Shown here one piece after another: positions 1 to 7,855 of a stretch of 64,000 nucleotides of DNA. The stretch comes from UBA3263 sp964586765 (GTDB lineage: Bacteria > Bacteroidota > Bacteroidia > Bacteroidales > Muribaculaceae), in contig CAZPHN010000001.1 of the NCBI GenBank assembly GCA_964586765.1, positions 1-64,000 of the forward strand, read 5' to 3'. How positions within the stretch are numbered: the first letter of the stretch is position 1; each line of letters opens with the position of its first letter. The translations under genes were made by a program, and so were the position numbers. The notes under the pieces are model-generated. The model worked only from the letters and a program-made list of their open reading frames with translations, ran no database searches and was not told the origin of the DNA.

Positions 1-2
1 GC

Positions 3-875
3 CGTATGCCTCAGTTCCTCGGCAAGATTATCTTCCTTGAGGACTACAACATGATTGTTGCAAAACGTCTTGTTACCGGTGTTGACATCTGGTTGAACAC
101 TCCGACCCGTCCTCTCGAGGCTTCCGGTACTTCCGGCGAAAAGGCTCTGATGAACGGTGTGCTTAACTTCTCCGTACTTGACGGTTGGTGGTATGAAGGT
201 TTCCGCTTTGATGAAGAAGGCGGTTGGGCTCTTACCGATAAGCGCACTTACACCGACCAGTCACAGCAGGATAAGCTCGATGCCGCAACCATCTACTCAA
301 TGCTTGAAAACGAGATTATTCCGCTCTACTTCGATAAGAACTCTTCCGGTTACTCTCCCAAGTGGATTCAGCGCATCAAGAACTCTCTGGGTCACATAGC
401 TCCTCACTTCACCATGACCCGCATGATTAATGACTACATTGACCGCTTCTATACCAAGGAAGGCAAACGCTCTGCCGCTCTTAAAGCAAACGACTTTGCC
501 GAGGCAAAGGCAATCGCGGCTTGGAAGCAGGCTGTTGCCGAAAAGTGGGACGGCGTCAAGGTAATCAGTGTTGAGGACGATGGTGTAGGTTCAAGTGTTA
601 CCGGTACCGTCCATGAGGCAACCGTGGTGCTTGACACCAACGGTCTTGGAAAGGACCTCGGAGTTGAATGTGTTGCCTTCCTTAGCGAAGATGGTGAAGA
701 GCAGTTTACCGAGGCTGTCGCTCTCAAGCCTGTAAGTCAGGATGGCGACGTGGTAACATATAAACTCCACCACGTTCATAACGAGCCCGGTATGTTCCGC
801 TACGCATTCCGAATTTACCCCTCGAACCCCGCGCTTCCTCATCGTCAGGATTTCGCTTGGGTACGCTGGATTTAA
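3..875 (+). CDS. glgP: alpha-glucan (glycogen/maltodextrin) phosphorylase, C-terminal part
   Basis: The frame is open to the left edge, so only the C-terminal ~290 residues of a much longer GT35 phosphorylase are present. The segment NTPTRPLEASGTSGEKALMNG corresponds to the conserved phosphorylase region that carries the PLP-binding lysine, and the lysine of GEK is retained. This enzyme family releases glucose-1-phosphate from alpha-1,4-glucans in the cytoplasm. The last ~90 residues form a short beta-rich extension ending in FAWVRWI, typical of the Bacteroidetes version. A strong terminator follows 13 nt after the stop. The family call is firm; the exact glucan substrate cannot be read from this fragment. 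Confidence 0.9.
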   Translation, partial: RMPQFLGKIIFLEDYNMIVAKRLVTGVDIWLNTPTRPLEASGTSGEKALMNGVLNFSVLDGWWYEGFRFDEEGGWALTDKRTYTDQSQQDKLDAATIYSMLENEIIPLYFDKNSSGYSPKWIQRIKNSLGHIAPHFTMTRMINDYIDRFYTKEGKRSAALKANDFAEAKAIAAWKQAVAEKWDGVKVISVEDDGVGSSVTGTVHEATVVLDTNGLGKDLGVECVAFLSEDGEEQFTEAVALKPVSQDGDVVTYKLHHVHNEPGMFRYAFRIYPSNPALPHRQDFAWVRWI

Positions 876-888
876 TATCGCATACTCA

Positions 889-928
889 TGAGAGATAAGA
901 GCCATCAACTCTTATCTCTCATTTTTTT
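889..928 (+). terminator. rho-independent terminator after glgP
   Basis: A perfect 13-bp stem (889-901 with 909-921), a 7-nt loop and a run of seven T (922-928). It lies between the phosphorylase and the PurF-like gene, so the two are separate transcription units. Confidence 0.9.
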
Positions 929-970
929 ATTTCCCGGATAAAACAACTAACAAAACTTTTTTCTACTCAA

Positions 971-2383
971 ATGGGAGGCTTTTTTGGAATCGCTGCCAAG
1001 CACAAATGCCGCACCGATCTTTTTTACGGAGTTGACTATAATTCCCACCTCGGTACCCGCCGTGGCGGTATGGTAACTTATGATGCTGACAGTCACCGTT
1101 TCTGTCGCAAAATTCACTCGCTCGAGAGTACATACTTCCGCACTAAGTTCGAGTCTGAGCTTGCCAAGTTCGAGGGCAATACCGGTATCGGCATAATCAG
1201 TGATACAGACCCGCAGCCTATTATTATTAATAGCCACCTCGGAAAGTTCGCTATCGTTACCGTTGCAAAGGTATGCAACATTGAGGAGCTTGAGCGTGAA
1301 CTCCTTGACGCAGGCGTTCATTTCGGAGAACTGAGTTCCGGTTATACTAATCAGACCGAACTTATAGCATTGTTGATTAATAGCGGCAAAACCTTTGTTG
1401 AAGGTATAGAAAACGTCTATAAAAAGATAAAAGGCTCCGCCTCACTCTTGATTTTGACTGAAAACGGCTCGATTATCGCCGCTCGTGACCATCTCGGTCG
1501 TACTCCCATCATTCTCGGACAGAAGGAAGGTGCATGGGCTGCTACATCAGAGAGTACAGCCTTCCCTAATCTGGAGTTCAATTATGTGCGTGACCTCGGT
1601 CCGGGTGAAATCGTAGAAATCAAGGCAGATGGTGTTACCCAGCTCCGGGCTCCCGGCGAAGAAATGCAGATATGCTCTTTCCTATGGGTTTACTATGGTT
1701 TCCCCACATCAAGTTACGAAGGTAAGAATGTGGAGCAGACCCGATTTGCTTCAGGTTTCGCCATGGGGCAGTCTGACAACACTGAGGTAGATTGTGCGTG
1801 CGGTATTCCTGATTCCGGTACGGGCATGGCTCTCGGTTATGCCGCCGGTCATGGTGTGCCTTACCATCGTTGTATCTGCAAATACACTCCTACATGGCCT
1901 CGCTCATTTACTCCGGCTGACCAGTCGATGCGTAATCTTGTAGCCAAGATGAAGCTTGTTCCCAATCGGGCAATGCTTGAAGGTAAGCGCGCTCTGTTCT
2001 GTGATGATTCCATTGTGCGCGGAACTCAACTCAACGATAATGTCAAGGAGTTGTATGCTTGCGGTGCCAAGGAAGTGCATATGCGTATAGCTTGTCCGCC
2101 GCTGATTTATGGATGCCGTTACGTTGGCTTTACATCATCGAAGAGCGATATGGAGTTGCTGACACGTCGCATTATCGAGGAGCTGGAAGGTTCACCGGAT
2201 GCACATCTCGACGAGTATGCTACGACTAATTCGCCGCGATATAACGCCATGGTGGAAAAAATACGCAGTCACTTCGGATTGTCGTCGCTCAAATTCAATC
2301 CGATTGAGACCCTTGTGGAAAGCATCGGACTCCCCAAGTGCAAAATCTGCACCCACTGTTTCGACGGCTCCTCCCACTTCTAA
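971..2383 (+). CDS. PurF-like amidophosphoribosyltransferase paralogue lacking the catalytic N-terminal cysteine
   Basis: The protein has 470 residues with the two-domain layout of glutamine PRPP amidotransferase: an N-terminal Ntn-hydrolase-like glutaminase domain (about 1-230) and a C-terminal phosphoribosyltransferase domain. The PRPP loop is clear (LFCDDSIVRGTQ, near residue 345). The start reads MGGFFGIAAK, whereas active enzymes expose a cysteine (CGxxG) as the first residue, so glycine replaces the nucleophile. The usual glutamine-binding asparagine-glycine motif is also not recognisable. The PRTase half looks intact, so the protein may use free ammonia, act on another amine, or be regulatory. 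It is a Bacteroidales second-PurF type by my reading. The start is the only ATG that gives the conserved GGFFG block. Confidence 0.8.
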   Translation: MGGFFGIAAKHKCRTDLFYGVDYNSHLGTRRGGMVTYDADSHRFCRKIHSLESTYFRTKFESELAKFEGNTGIGIISDTDPQPIIINSHLGKFAIVTVAKVCNIEELERELLDAGVHFGELSSGYTNQTELIALLINSGKTFVEGIENVYKKIKGSASLLILTENGSIIAARDHLGRTPIILGQKEGAWAATSESTAFPNLEFNYVRDLGPGEIVEIKADGVTQLRAPGEEMQICSFLWVYYGFPTSSYEGKNVEQTRFASGFAMGQSDNTEVDCACGIPDSGTGMALGYAAGHGVPYHRCICKYTPTWPRSFTPADQSMRNLVAKMKLVPNRAMLEGKRALFCDDSIVRGTQLNDNVKELYACGAKEVHMRIACPPLIYGCRYVGFTSSKSDMELLTRRIIEELEGSPDAHLDEYATTNSPRYNAMVEKIRSHFGLSSLKFNPIETLVESIGLPKCKICTHCFDGSSHF

Positions 2384-2388
2384 AGTAC

Positions 2389-2832
2389 ATGAGTAAGGTT
2401 GCTGCATATTATCATATTGTATTCTGTACCAAATCGAGAGAAATGACCATTCCTCTTGACATGCGTGAACATCTTTATCGGTTTATTTGGTCTGAGATAA
2501 GAAAATTAAACTGTTCATTGTCACGTATTGGGGGAATACAAAATCATGTGCATATGCTGATTAATCTGCACCCGTCTGCAAGCTTATCTACCTTGATGCA
2601 AAATATTAAGAGTCGGTCAAGTGGATGGATGAAATCAGACGCTCGGTTCCCCGATTTTAGAGGGTGGGCTGAGGATTACTTTGCAAGTAGTGTTTCTCCT
2701 GAGCAGAAGCATTCCGTAATAGAGTATATCAAAAACCAAGAACAGCATCATCTTGGAACAGGATTGGATGATGAATTTTGTCGATTATACAATTCAGCAG
2801 AATTGTCCCTTCATCCAAATGATTTGAGATAA
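2389..2832 (+). CDS. IS200-like Y1 (HUH) transposase, REP-associated type
   Basis: A 147-residue single-domain protein. It shows the HUH motif as HVHML (about residue 62) and the catalytic-tyrosine helix as IEYIKNQEQHH (about residue 107), both hallmarks of Y1 transposases that nick single-stranded DNA at hairpins. The ATG at 2389 is chosen because MSKVAAYYHIVFCTK is the standard family N-terminus; an upstream in-frame start would lie inside the PurF-like gene. The gene begins 6 nt after that gene's stop. The REP-like inverted pair at 2834-3045 starts right after its stop codon, so this looks like a RAYT-style domesticated or REP-mobilising transposase rather than a full IS: no TnpB and no classic ends are visible. 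Confidence 0.88.
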   Translation: MSKVAAYYHIVFCTKSREMTIPLDMREHLYRFIWSEIRKLNCSLSRIGGIQNHVHMLINLHPSASLSTLMQNIKSRSSGWMKSDARFPDFRGWAEDYFASSVSPEQKHSVIEYIKNQEQHHLGTGLDDEFCRLYNSAELSLHPNDLR

Positions 2833-2833
2833 T

Positions 2834-3045
2834 AGACCGGAGGTCTGAAAATTGATTATAACCCCCGATGACTGAGCCGTATGGCGAAGGAGTCGGGGGT
2901 TGTTGGTGTCAATAATGGAAGTCCGGGATGGACGTTTTGTCTGTGATACAAGGCGCACCTCCGGGGCTATATATTGGGTTGAGTAGTGTCCCCCGACTCC
3001 CTATGGTCATCGGGGGTTATATCTCAATTTATAAGCCTCCGGCTT
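2834..3045. repeat. REP-like inverted pair (BIME-type element)
   Basis: Two hairpin modules stand in mirror orientation. On the left, a small hairpin AGACC-GGA-GGTCT (2834-2846) is followed by AACCCCCGA...TCGGGGGTT (2860-2901). On the right, a CCCCCGA...TCGGGGG hairpin (2990-3016) is followed by AAGCC-TCC-GGCTT (3033-3045). Read on the minus strand, the right module repeats the left one almost base for base, including the spacer between its two hairpins. About 90 nt of unpaired sequence lies between the modules. This fits a substrate for the adjacent Y1 transposase. Confidence 0.75.
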
Positions 3046-3096
3046 AAATTTTTGGCGGTTTCGTTGAATTTGGTTGAGTTTTATGGGAAATTTGAT

Positions 3097-3104
3097 TATT
3101 TTTG
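3097..3104 (+). promoter_or_regulatory. -7 box of the 3110 operon
   Basis: TATTTTTG matches the Bacteroidetes -7 consensus TAnnTTTG and ends only 5 nt before the ATG at 3110, implying a very short or absent leader. No convincing -33 TTTG at the standard spacing. Confidence 0.5.
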
Positions 3105-3109
3105 CGGAT

Positions 3110-3502
3110 ATGAAAAAGTTGATATTATCATTTGGATTTATGTTTGGGGCAGCGGCTGTGTTTGCGAGTTCGCATTACCTGACTTTTCGTATGACAGATG
3201 GAACGGAATGTTCTTTTGCAACCACATCGCTGTCAATGACCGTAGGTAGTGATGGAAAGCTTTTGGTCTGCAATGACGTGACTAAAGCAGAGCTCGACTT
3301 GTCATTGCTCGCCTCGATGCGTTTTACCGAGGAAGTATCCGATATTGAAGAAACGACAGCTTCGGACGACGTTACGGTGTTTTCACTTAAAGGAGAACGA
3401 CTTGGTGACTACAAGTCTGTTAAGACTGCTGAGAAATTGCTCCCCGCGGGAACTTATGTATTCAAATTTGCTGACAAGCCAGAGAAAAGGATTATAAAAT
3501 GA
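3110..3502 (+). CDS. small secreted protein with C-terminal sorting-like tail
   Basis: The product is 130 residues. The ATG at 3110 gives a clean signal peptide (MKKLILSFGFMFGAAAVFA); an upstream start at 3074 would run through the promoter. The mature part begins with a short beta module (YLTFRMTDGTECSFATTSLSMTV...LDLSLLASMRF), a pattern common in secreted Bacteroidetes proteins. It ends with VFSLKGERLGDY...LPAGTYVFKFADKPEKRIIK, which resembles a type-IX-secretion-type sorting domain. The stop overlaps the start of the next gene (ATGA), so the two are translationally coupled. The function is unknown; a cell-surface or secreted partner of the beta-helix protein is the reasonable inference. 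Confidence 0.7.
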   Translation: MKKLILSFGFMFGAAAVFASSHYLTFRMTDGTECSFATTSLSMTVGSDGKLLVCNDVTKAELDLSLLASMRFTEEVSDIEETTASDDVTVFSLKGERLGDYKSVKTAEKLLPAGTYVFKFADKPEKRIIK

Positions 3503-5163
3503 AAAAGTTAGCATACATTTTCGCCATAATTATGCCAGTATTGGCAGGAGCTGAAACGCTTAATATTCAGCAGGGTAGTGTAACCTATATGATAGCGTCG
3601 GAGTCTGCCGGCGAGATGCTTTTTAATGACGGCAAAACCGTTACTATCAATGGTGAGGTATATGACCTTACTGCCGGTAGCAGGATTTTCATTGATGACG
3701 CGATTGTTCCTTCGGAAATTAAGGTAACTTATACCGATGGAGGTGCCAACGTGCTTATGCCGTGTGAATTGGCAAAGGTTGCAACCGTAGAGGTTAATGG
3801 GGCGAACGTTAACGTTGTGGTTACTCAGTCATTGTCGGTAACTGTTTCCGGAGCGTCCGCGTCTGGTCAGTTTGCACTTAAAACTAACAGTCCGGTGAGC
3901 TTACGTCTTGACAACCTTACGTTAGAAAATCCGTCGGATGCTGCGGTAAGTCTTACCGGCTCAGGCAAAGTTGACGTGATTCTTACAGGCGATAACTCGC
4001 TGACCTCCGGCACCGTATCTGAAAAGCCTACACTCAGATTCAAGACTCCTGCTGAGATTTCAGGCGAAGGCTCGCTGACCGTTAAGGCGACTGCCGCGGC
4101 AGAGAAAGCCATAAAGTCAAATGACAATCTGACCATTTCAGGCGGCACGATTACGGCCTCGGTATCAGGTTCTGCTGTTTATGACACTACCGAAAAGAAG
4201 GTCAAGGCGACCTCATGCATCGCTTCTGATTTAGATATATTGATTTCCGGCGGTGCGCTCAACTTGACGGCGACAGGAGGAGGGGGCAAGGGCATCAGTG
4301 CCGATGGCAACCTTACTATCAGTGGCGGTGACATAACTGTCAAGACCTCAGGCGGTATGGCGGTATATTCCGGAAGTTCCCTCAGTCAGAATTATACCGG
4401 TAACGCTGACCGAATCAGTAGTGACCTCAAGGCGTCGCCCAAAGGAATGAAAGTAGACGGTACCGTGCTGATTTCTGGCGGAAATATTGACGTTACCACC
4501 TCCGGCAATGGCGGCGAAGGTATCGAGTCGAAAACCACTCTGACTATCAGTGGGGGCACCATCGCAGTCAATGCCTATGATGACGCAATCAACTCATCGA
4601 GCCATATGTATATTTCCGGTGGTGACATTACTGTAATTGCGAAAAATAACGACGGATTGGATTCAAACGGCAATATGTACATCAGCGGAGGCATAGTCCG
4701 CGCATTCGGAGCTCGCGCGCCTGAATGTGGACTGGACGCTAACGAGGAAGAGGGCTATACTGTGATATTCACCGGGGGAACGATTCTCGGAGTCGGTGGC
4801 AATAACTCAGTGCCGTCGTCAAGCTCTGCCTCGACCCAGCCATATCTAACCTCAAACATCAGTCTAAGTGCCGGACAGACGCTTCAGGTCAAGAACGGTT
4901 CCGAAATTCTTGCCGAATTCATTATTCCTGCTGATTACTCATCTTCGGGCAGTGGTGGCGGTTGGCGTCCCGCTCCGCCAATGCACATGAACGGCGGAAT
5001 GTTACCTCCTCCTCCGCCCCCGGTCATGGGACCCGGCGGCTGGGGTGGTGGACCCGGCGGCAGTCAAGGCGGCGGAGTCCTTGTCTCCCTCCCCAAATTA
5101 GTCAAAGGAACCTCCTACACCCTCAGCAACGGCACCACAACCTCCACCTCCACCGCCAAATAA
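3499..5163 (+). CDS. secreted carbohydrate-binding beta-helix protein (Cthe_2159-like)
   Basis: The protein has 554 residues with a signal peptide (MKKLAYIFAIIMPVLAGA). After an N-terminal beta module of ~100 residues comes a long series of short repeats built on LTISGG.I.V.. and G.GI.....LTISGG, the fingerprint of the Cthe_2159/DUF4353 carbohydrate-binding beta-helix family. Members bind acidic polysaccharides such as polygalacturonate. Near the C-terminus is a Gly/Pro-rich stretch (PPPPPPVMGPGGWGGGPGG region, ~500-530) and then a short tail LPKLVKGTSYTLSNG. No catalytic residues are seen, so the inference is binding or adhesion. It is coupled to the preceding small secreted protein by a 4-nt overlap. 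Confidence 0.75.
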   Translation: MKKLAYIFAIIMPVLAGAETLNIQQGSVTYMIASESAGEMLFNDGKTVTINGEVYDLTAGSRIFIDDAIVPSEIKVTYTDGGANVLMPCELAKVATVEVNGANVNVVVTQSLSVTVSGASASGQFALKTNSPVSLRLDNLTLENPSDAAVSLTGSGKVDVILTGDNSLTSGTVSEKPTLRFKTPAEISGEGSLTVKATAAAEKAIKSNDNLTISGGTITASVSGSAVYDTTEKKVKATSCIASDLDILISGGALNLTATGGGGKGISADGNLTISGGDITVKTSGGMAVYSGSSLSQNYTGNADRISSDLKASPKGMKVDGTVLISGGNIDVTTSGNGGEGIESKTTLTISGGTIAVNAYDDAINSSSHMYISGGDITVIAKNNDGLDSNGNMYISGGIVRAFGARAPECGLDANEEEGYTVIFTGGTILGVGGNNSVPSSSSASTQPYLTSNISLSAGQTLQVKNGSEILAEFIIPADYSSSGSGGGWRPAPPMHMNGGMLPPPPPPVMGPGGWGGGPGGSQGGGVLVSLPKLVKGTSYTLSNGTTTSTSTAK

Positions 5164-5278
5164 CATTATAAAGTTGTCTCTAAACTCGTTAGGCGGCTTT
5201 TACCAAGCAATACCTCCCCCTTTATAATTCATAAGTTAACACATCAAGACTAAAAGGTTTTGGGTGTTGCATGCGTCT

Positions 5279-5338
5279 CGCGTGCCGGTAACTTCTCTCG
5301 CAAGCAGTGAGTTACTTTCATGCAATGACGCGTTTTTT
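5279..5338 (+). terminator. terminator-like structure after the beta-helix gene
   Basis: An outer stem CGCGT/ACGCG (5279-5283 with 5328-5332) and an inner stem GTAACT/AGTTAC (5288-5293 with 5310-5315) precede six T (5333-5338). A competing stem TTGCATG/CATGCAA (5267-5273 with 5319-5325) could form instead. It would close the secreted-protein operon before the toxin-antitoxin promoter. Confidence 0.5.
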
Positions 5339-5353
5339 CATGTGGTAATTAAA

Positions 5354-5399
5354 AATACAACGATAAAGTTGTATTATATGCAAGGATTTATTATCTTTG
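5354..5399 (+). promoter_or_regulatory. operator and promoter of the mqsR-antitoxin operon
   Basis: A perfect inverted repeat AATACAAC-N6-GTTGTATT (5354-5375) lies just upstream of the -7 box TATCTTTG (5392-5399), overlapping the expected -33 region. The -7 box ends 4 nt before the toxin ATG, so the transcript should be leaderless or nearly so. Type II antitoxins with MqsA-like HTH domains bind palindromes at their own promoter; this is the natural candidate site. Confidence 0.65.
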
Positions 5400-5403
5400 C
5401 AGT

Positions 5404-5766
5404 ATGATTACAAAAGAGCAAGTAGAAAAATTCTTGGAGGATTTTAGTCTAAAGGTCAGAATCTTCGGAATTCGCTTCCGCGATGACCGACAGAAAAACC
5501 AGAACAGCCTCATTGAGTTAGGCATAACTCCTAATCAACGAATGGAGGTTATAATGAACCTCAGCTGCTATGATTATTCCGAAGGCCCGATTGTAGATGC
5601 GCTGAATAATCAAGGTGAGATGTGGGTGTTCGGGAAAGACGTGAGAGGCAATGAAATCTATATAAAGATTACCCTTGGCAAGCCCAACGCCCATACCATA
5701 TGTATTTCGTTCCATAAAGCGGAACATCCTATGTCTTATCCTTTAAAGAATGAAACACATGAATAA
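5404..5766 (+). CDS. mqsR: MqsR-family toxin (predicted mRNA interferase)
   Basis: A 120-residue protein with the MqsR-like C-terminal signature: GPIVDALNNQGEMWVFGKDV, then EIYIKITLG, and a final ISFHKAEHPMSYPL. MqsR toxins have a RelE-like fold and cut mRNA when freed from the antitoxin. The length is slightly more than the 98 residues of the E. coli protein. It is the first gene of a two-gene operon; the downstream antitoxin overlaps its last codons. Toxin-first order is also found in E. coli mqsRA. The family assignment is from sequence pattern only; activity is inferred. Confidence 0.78.
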   Translation: MITKEQVEKFLEDFSLKVRIFGIRFRDDRQKNQNSLIELGITPNQRMEVIMNLSCYDYSEGPIVDALNNQGEMWVFGKDVRGNEIYIKITLGKPNAHTICISFHKAEHPMSYPLKNETHE

Positions 5767-6706
5767 CAAGCTTTTACCCGGAGAAAAATTTTTTCAGGAA
5801 ATAAGAATTGCCACCTTCCGAAAGGAGGAGTTTTCCTACGTACATACCGGAATCATTGACGAAGATGGTGAAATGTGGACTACGACTGAAATGGATGAGG
5901 CAAATATTTTTCAGATATACAATCAATACCGTATCAAACACGGAATTCCGTTTCCGGATGAAATCTCCGGAATAAGAGAACACTATGGACTTTCGGCTGC
6001 AAAAATGGCGCAGATACTTGGTTTCGGAATAAACCAATACCGTATGTACGAAGATGGTGAAGTGCCGAGTGTTTCCAATGCCCGAACCATAATTGCAGCT
6101 CGAGAAAAGGATGTTTTCTTGTCATTTGTTGAAGCTTCTAAACCTGAGATGAGTGAGCAGGAATATCAACGAATCAGAAAGAAAGTTGAGACAGCCCATG
6201 GTGATTATAAACCAATCGTACAACCTTCGGAATATACCGGCTTTCGGTTATTGTCCGCCGATAAAGTTGCAAATGTTGTGCGACTTATTATCTCAACCAT
6301 TGGCTCTACATTTGTCACCAAAATGAACAAGCTCCTTTTCTATGTTGATTTCATCCATTATAAGAAGCATGGTTATGGAATAACGGGCATTACTTATAGA
6401 GCCTTACCGTTTGGGCCGGTTCCTGAACATTGGGGTGCGCTATATAGCTCTCTCCCCGGAATAGATATGGAGGAATTTGTTTATCCGAGCGGACAGAGTG
6501 GCATCAAATTGGAAGCTATTGAGGATACAAGCAACAAACTCAGCGAGTCTGAACTGAGCACAGTTGAAAGAGTTTGCGCTTTGTTTTCAAAGATGAGTGC
6601 CGGTGAAATCTCCGAGACAAGCCATCATGAAAAAGGCTGGCTTGAGAACAAGGACAATCGCTCCGTCATAACTTATCAAGATGCCTTTGCGCTAAATTAT
6701 GACTAA
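5750..6706 (+). CDS. antitoxin: MqsA-like HTH fused to a Panacea (DUF4065/SocA) domain
   Basis: The product has 318 residues. Residues ~1-55 take the place of the MqsA zinc domain but show no CxxC pair. Residues ~62-125 form an XRE/MqsA-type HTH (ISGIREHYGLSAAKMAQILGFGINQYRMYEDGEVPS). Residues ~160-318 match the Panacea domain (KMNKLLFYVDFIHYKKHGYGITGITYRALPFGPVP), known as a versatile toxin-neutralising domain. The start at 5750 overlaps mqsR by 17 nt; the ATG at 5759 is equally possible. The architecture suggests that the Panacea domain rather than a zinc domain neutralises the MqsR partner while the HTH autoregulates through the palindrome at 5354-5375. Confidence 0.8.
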   Translation: MKHMNNKLLPGEKFFQEIRIATFRKEEFSYVHTGIIDEDGEMWTTTEMDEANIFQIYNQYRIKHGIPFPDEISGIREHYGLSAAKMAQILGFGINQYRMYEDGEVPSVSNARTIIAAREKDVFLSFVEASKPEMSEQEYQRIRKKVETAHGDYKPIVQPSEYTGFRLLSADKVANVVRLIISTIGSTFVTKMNKLLFYVDFIHYKKHGYGITGITYRALPFGPVPEHWGALYSSLPGIDMEEFVYPSGQSGIKLEAIEDTSNKLSESELSTVERVCALFSKMSAGEISETSHHEKGWLENKDNRSVITYQDAFALNYD

Positions 6707-6715
6707 ATTAATGTC

Positions 6716-6737
6716 TTAATTATAATCCCATAATTAA
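6716..6737. promoter_or_regulatory. perfect inverted repeat before the 6792 gene
   Basis: TTAATTAT-N6-ATAATTAA, 10 nt after the antitoxin stop. It could be an operator for the next gene or a weak transcription stop; AT-rich composition makes chance pairing more likely than usual. Confidence 0.35.
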
Positions 6738-6791
6738 TTGTATGTTGGATTATATGAAATTAATTACTTACATTGACAATTATTATAAGTT

Positions 6792-7826
6792 ATGAACGAA
6801 TTAGTGTCTCAATTTAAGTGGAAGAGTTTTGATCTCAATACGGAACTTCATATTGCCGGCGGCTTTATATATGAAGGATTATATTTAATTGATAGATCTT
6901 TTCAATTAAGAAATGAAGATGAGTATTTTTTGTTTCTATATAATATTTCGGTCGGAATAGAACGATTGGAAAAGATTACGTATTTATTGATGGCGCATAA
7001 AGACGGTGAACTATGTCCAACTAAAAAATGGGATAATCATTGCCATCCAAAGCTAATTGAATTTATCAATCATCATGCAAAACTGATATTAGGAAAGCGC
7101 GAGTCCGCTTTTATTCAACTGTTAAGCGAATTCTATAATAAAGGTAGGTATGCTCGTTTCAAATATGTAAGGGAGATTGGCGATAATAACTCAACTAAGG
7201 ATAAAGATTTATTTCTTCACTTTTTGAGTAAACATCTAAACGTCACTCCCGTCAATCTCATTGGACAGGAAAATGTATTGATACTATCGCAGAATGTTAA
7301 AGATTCTATAGGCAGAATTATTCGTAACATTGTAATTTCGATGTATAATATCATTCATGAGACGGCATCAGCATTAGATTTTTTTACGTATGAAATTAGA
7401 TATGGTTCAAAAGCATACAAAATATTCATCGAACAAGAGTTCTCCTTTACTAAGGAAAATACAGCAAAGCGTGAAATAATATTGCACATGATGAGTCAGC
7501 AGTTTAAAAACGATGAATATTCGAATAAACTTATACGAATAAAACCGCTTAACTTAGAACAACATACGTTGGATAAGTATATTAGTTACCTTATGAATTT
7601 TCATACTTATTCTGAGGTTAAAGATGAGGTCATTCAGATATACGAAGATGAAAATTTAGAAAATCGAGGCCTCGAGATAGATTTTATCGGAAGGGATTAT
7701 TGCTATGAAGACATTGATGAAGAAGATTGTGCCGAAAAAATTGAGATCGCTAAATTTAATGCCGAAGATTTGTTTAAGCAAACTATATATAAAAATGGAA
7801 AAAGGAAACTTCAATACGTCCTTTAG
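6792..7826 (+). CDS. uncharacterised AT-rich accessory protein, 344 aa
   Basis: I do not recognise this family. The protein is predicted mostly helical, has no signal peptide or membrane segment, and is rich in Ile, Lys, Asn and Tyr. The N-terminal half contains SVGIERLEKITYLLMAH, then HPKLIEFINHH and YNKGRYARFKYVREIG, a layout that recalls helical HEPN-like or abortive-infection proteins, but no diagnostic catalytic motif is present. The C-terminus is acidic (YEDENLENRGLEIDF...DIDEEDCAEKIE). Its low GC contrasts with the surrounding housekeeping genes and suggests transfer. It sits 85 nt after a toxin-antitoxin pair and 29 nt before another unknown gene with the same composition, so the two are probably co-expressed. 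Confidence 0.6.
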   Translation: MNELVSQFKWKSFDLNTELHIAGGFIYEGLYLIDRSFQLRNEDEYFLFLYNISVGIERLEKITYLLMAHKDGELCPTKKWDNHCHPKLIEFINHHAKLILGKRESAFIQLLSEFYNKGRYARFKYVREIGDNNSTKDKDLFLHFLSKHLNVTPVNLIGQENVLILSQNVKDSIGRIIRNIVISMYNIIHETASALDFFTYEIRYGSKAYKIFIEQEFSFTKENTAKREIILHMMSQQFKNDEYSNKLIRIKPLNLEQHTLDKYISYLMNFHTYSEVKDEVIQIYEDENLENRGLEIDFIGRDYCYEDIDEEDCAEKIEIAKFNAEDLFKQTIYKNGKRKLQYVL

Positions 7827-7855
7827 ATGAGGAGGATATAGTATCGGTTTGTAAA

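Noticed and set aside
2834..3045. Classic IS200/IS605 with TnpB
   Set aside because: No TnpB or full IS ends; the hairpin pair fits a REP/RAYT unit better.
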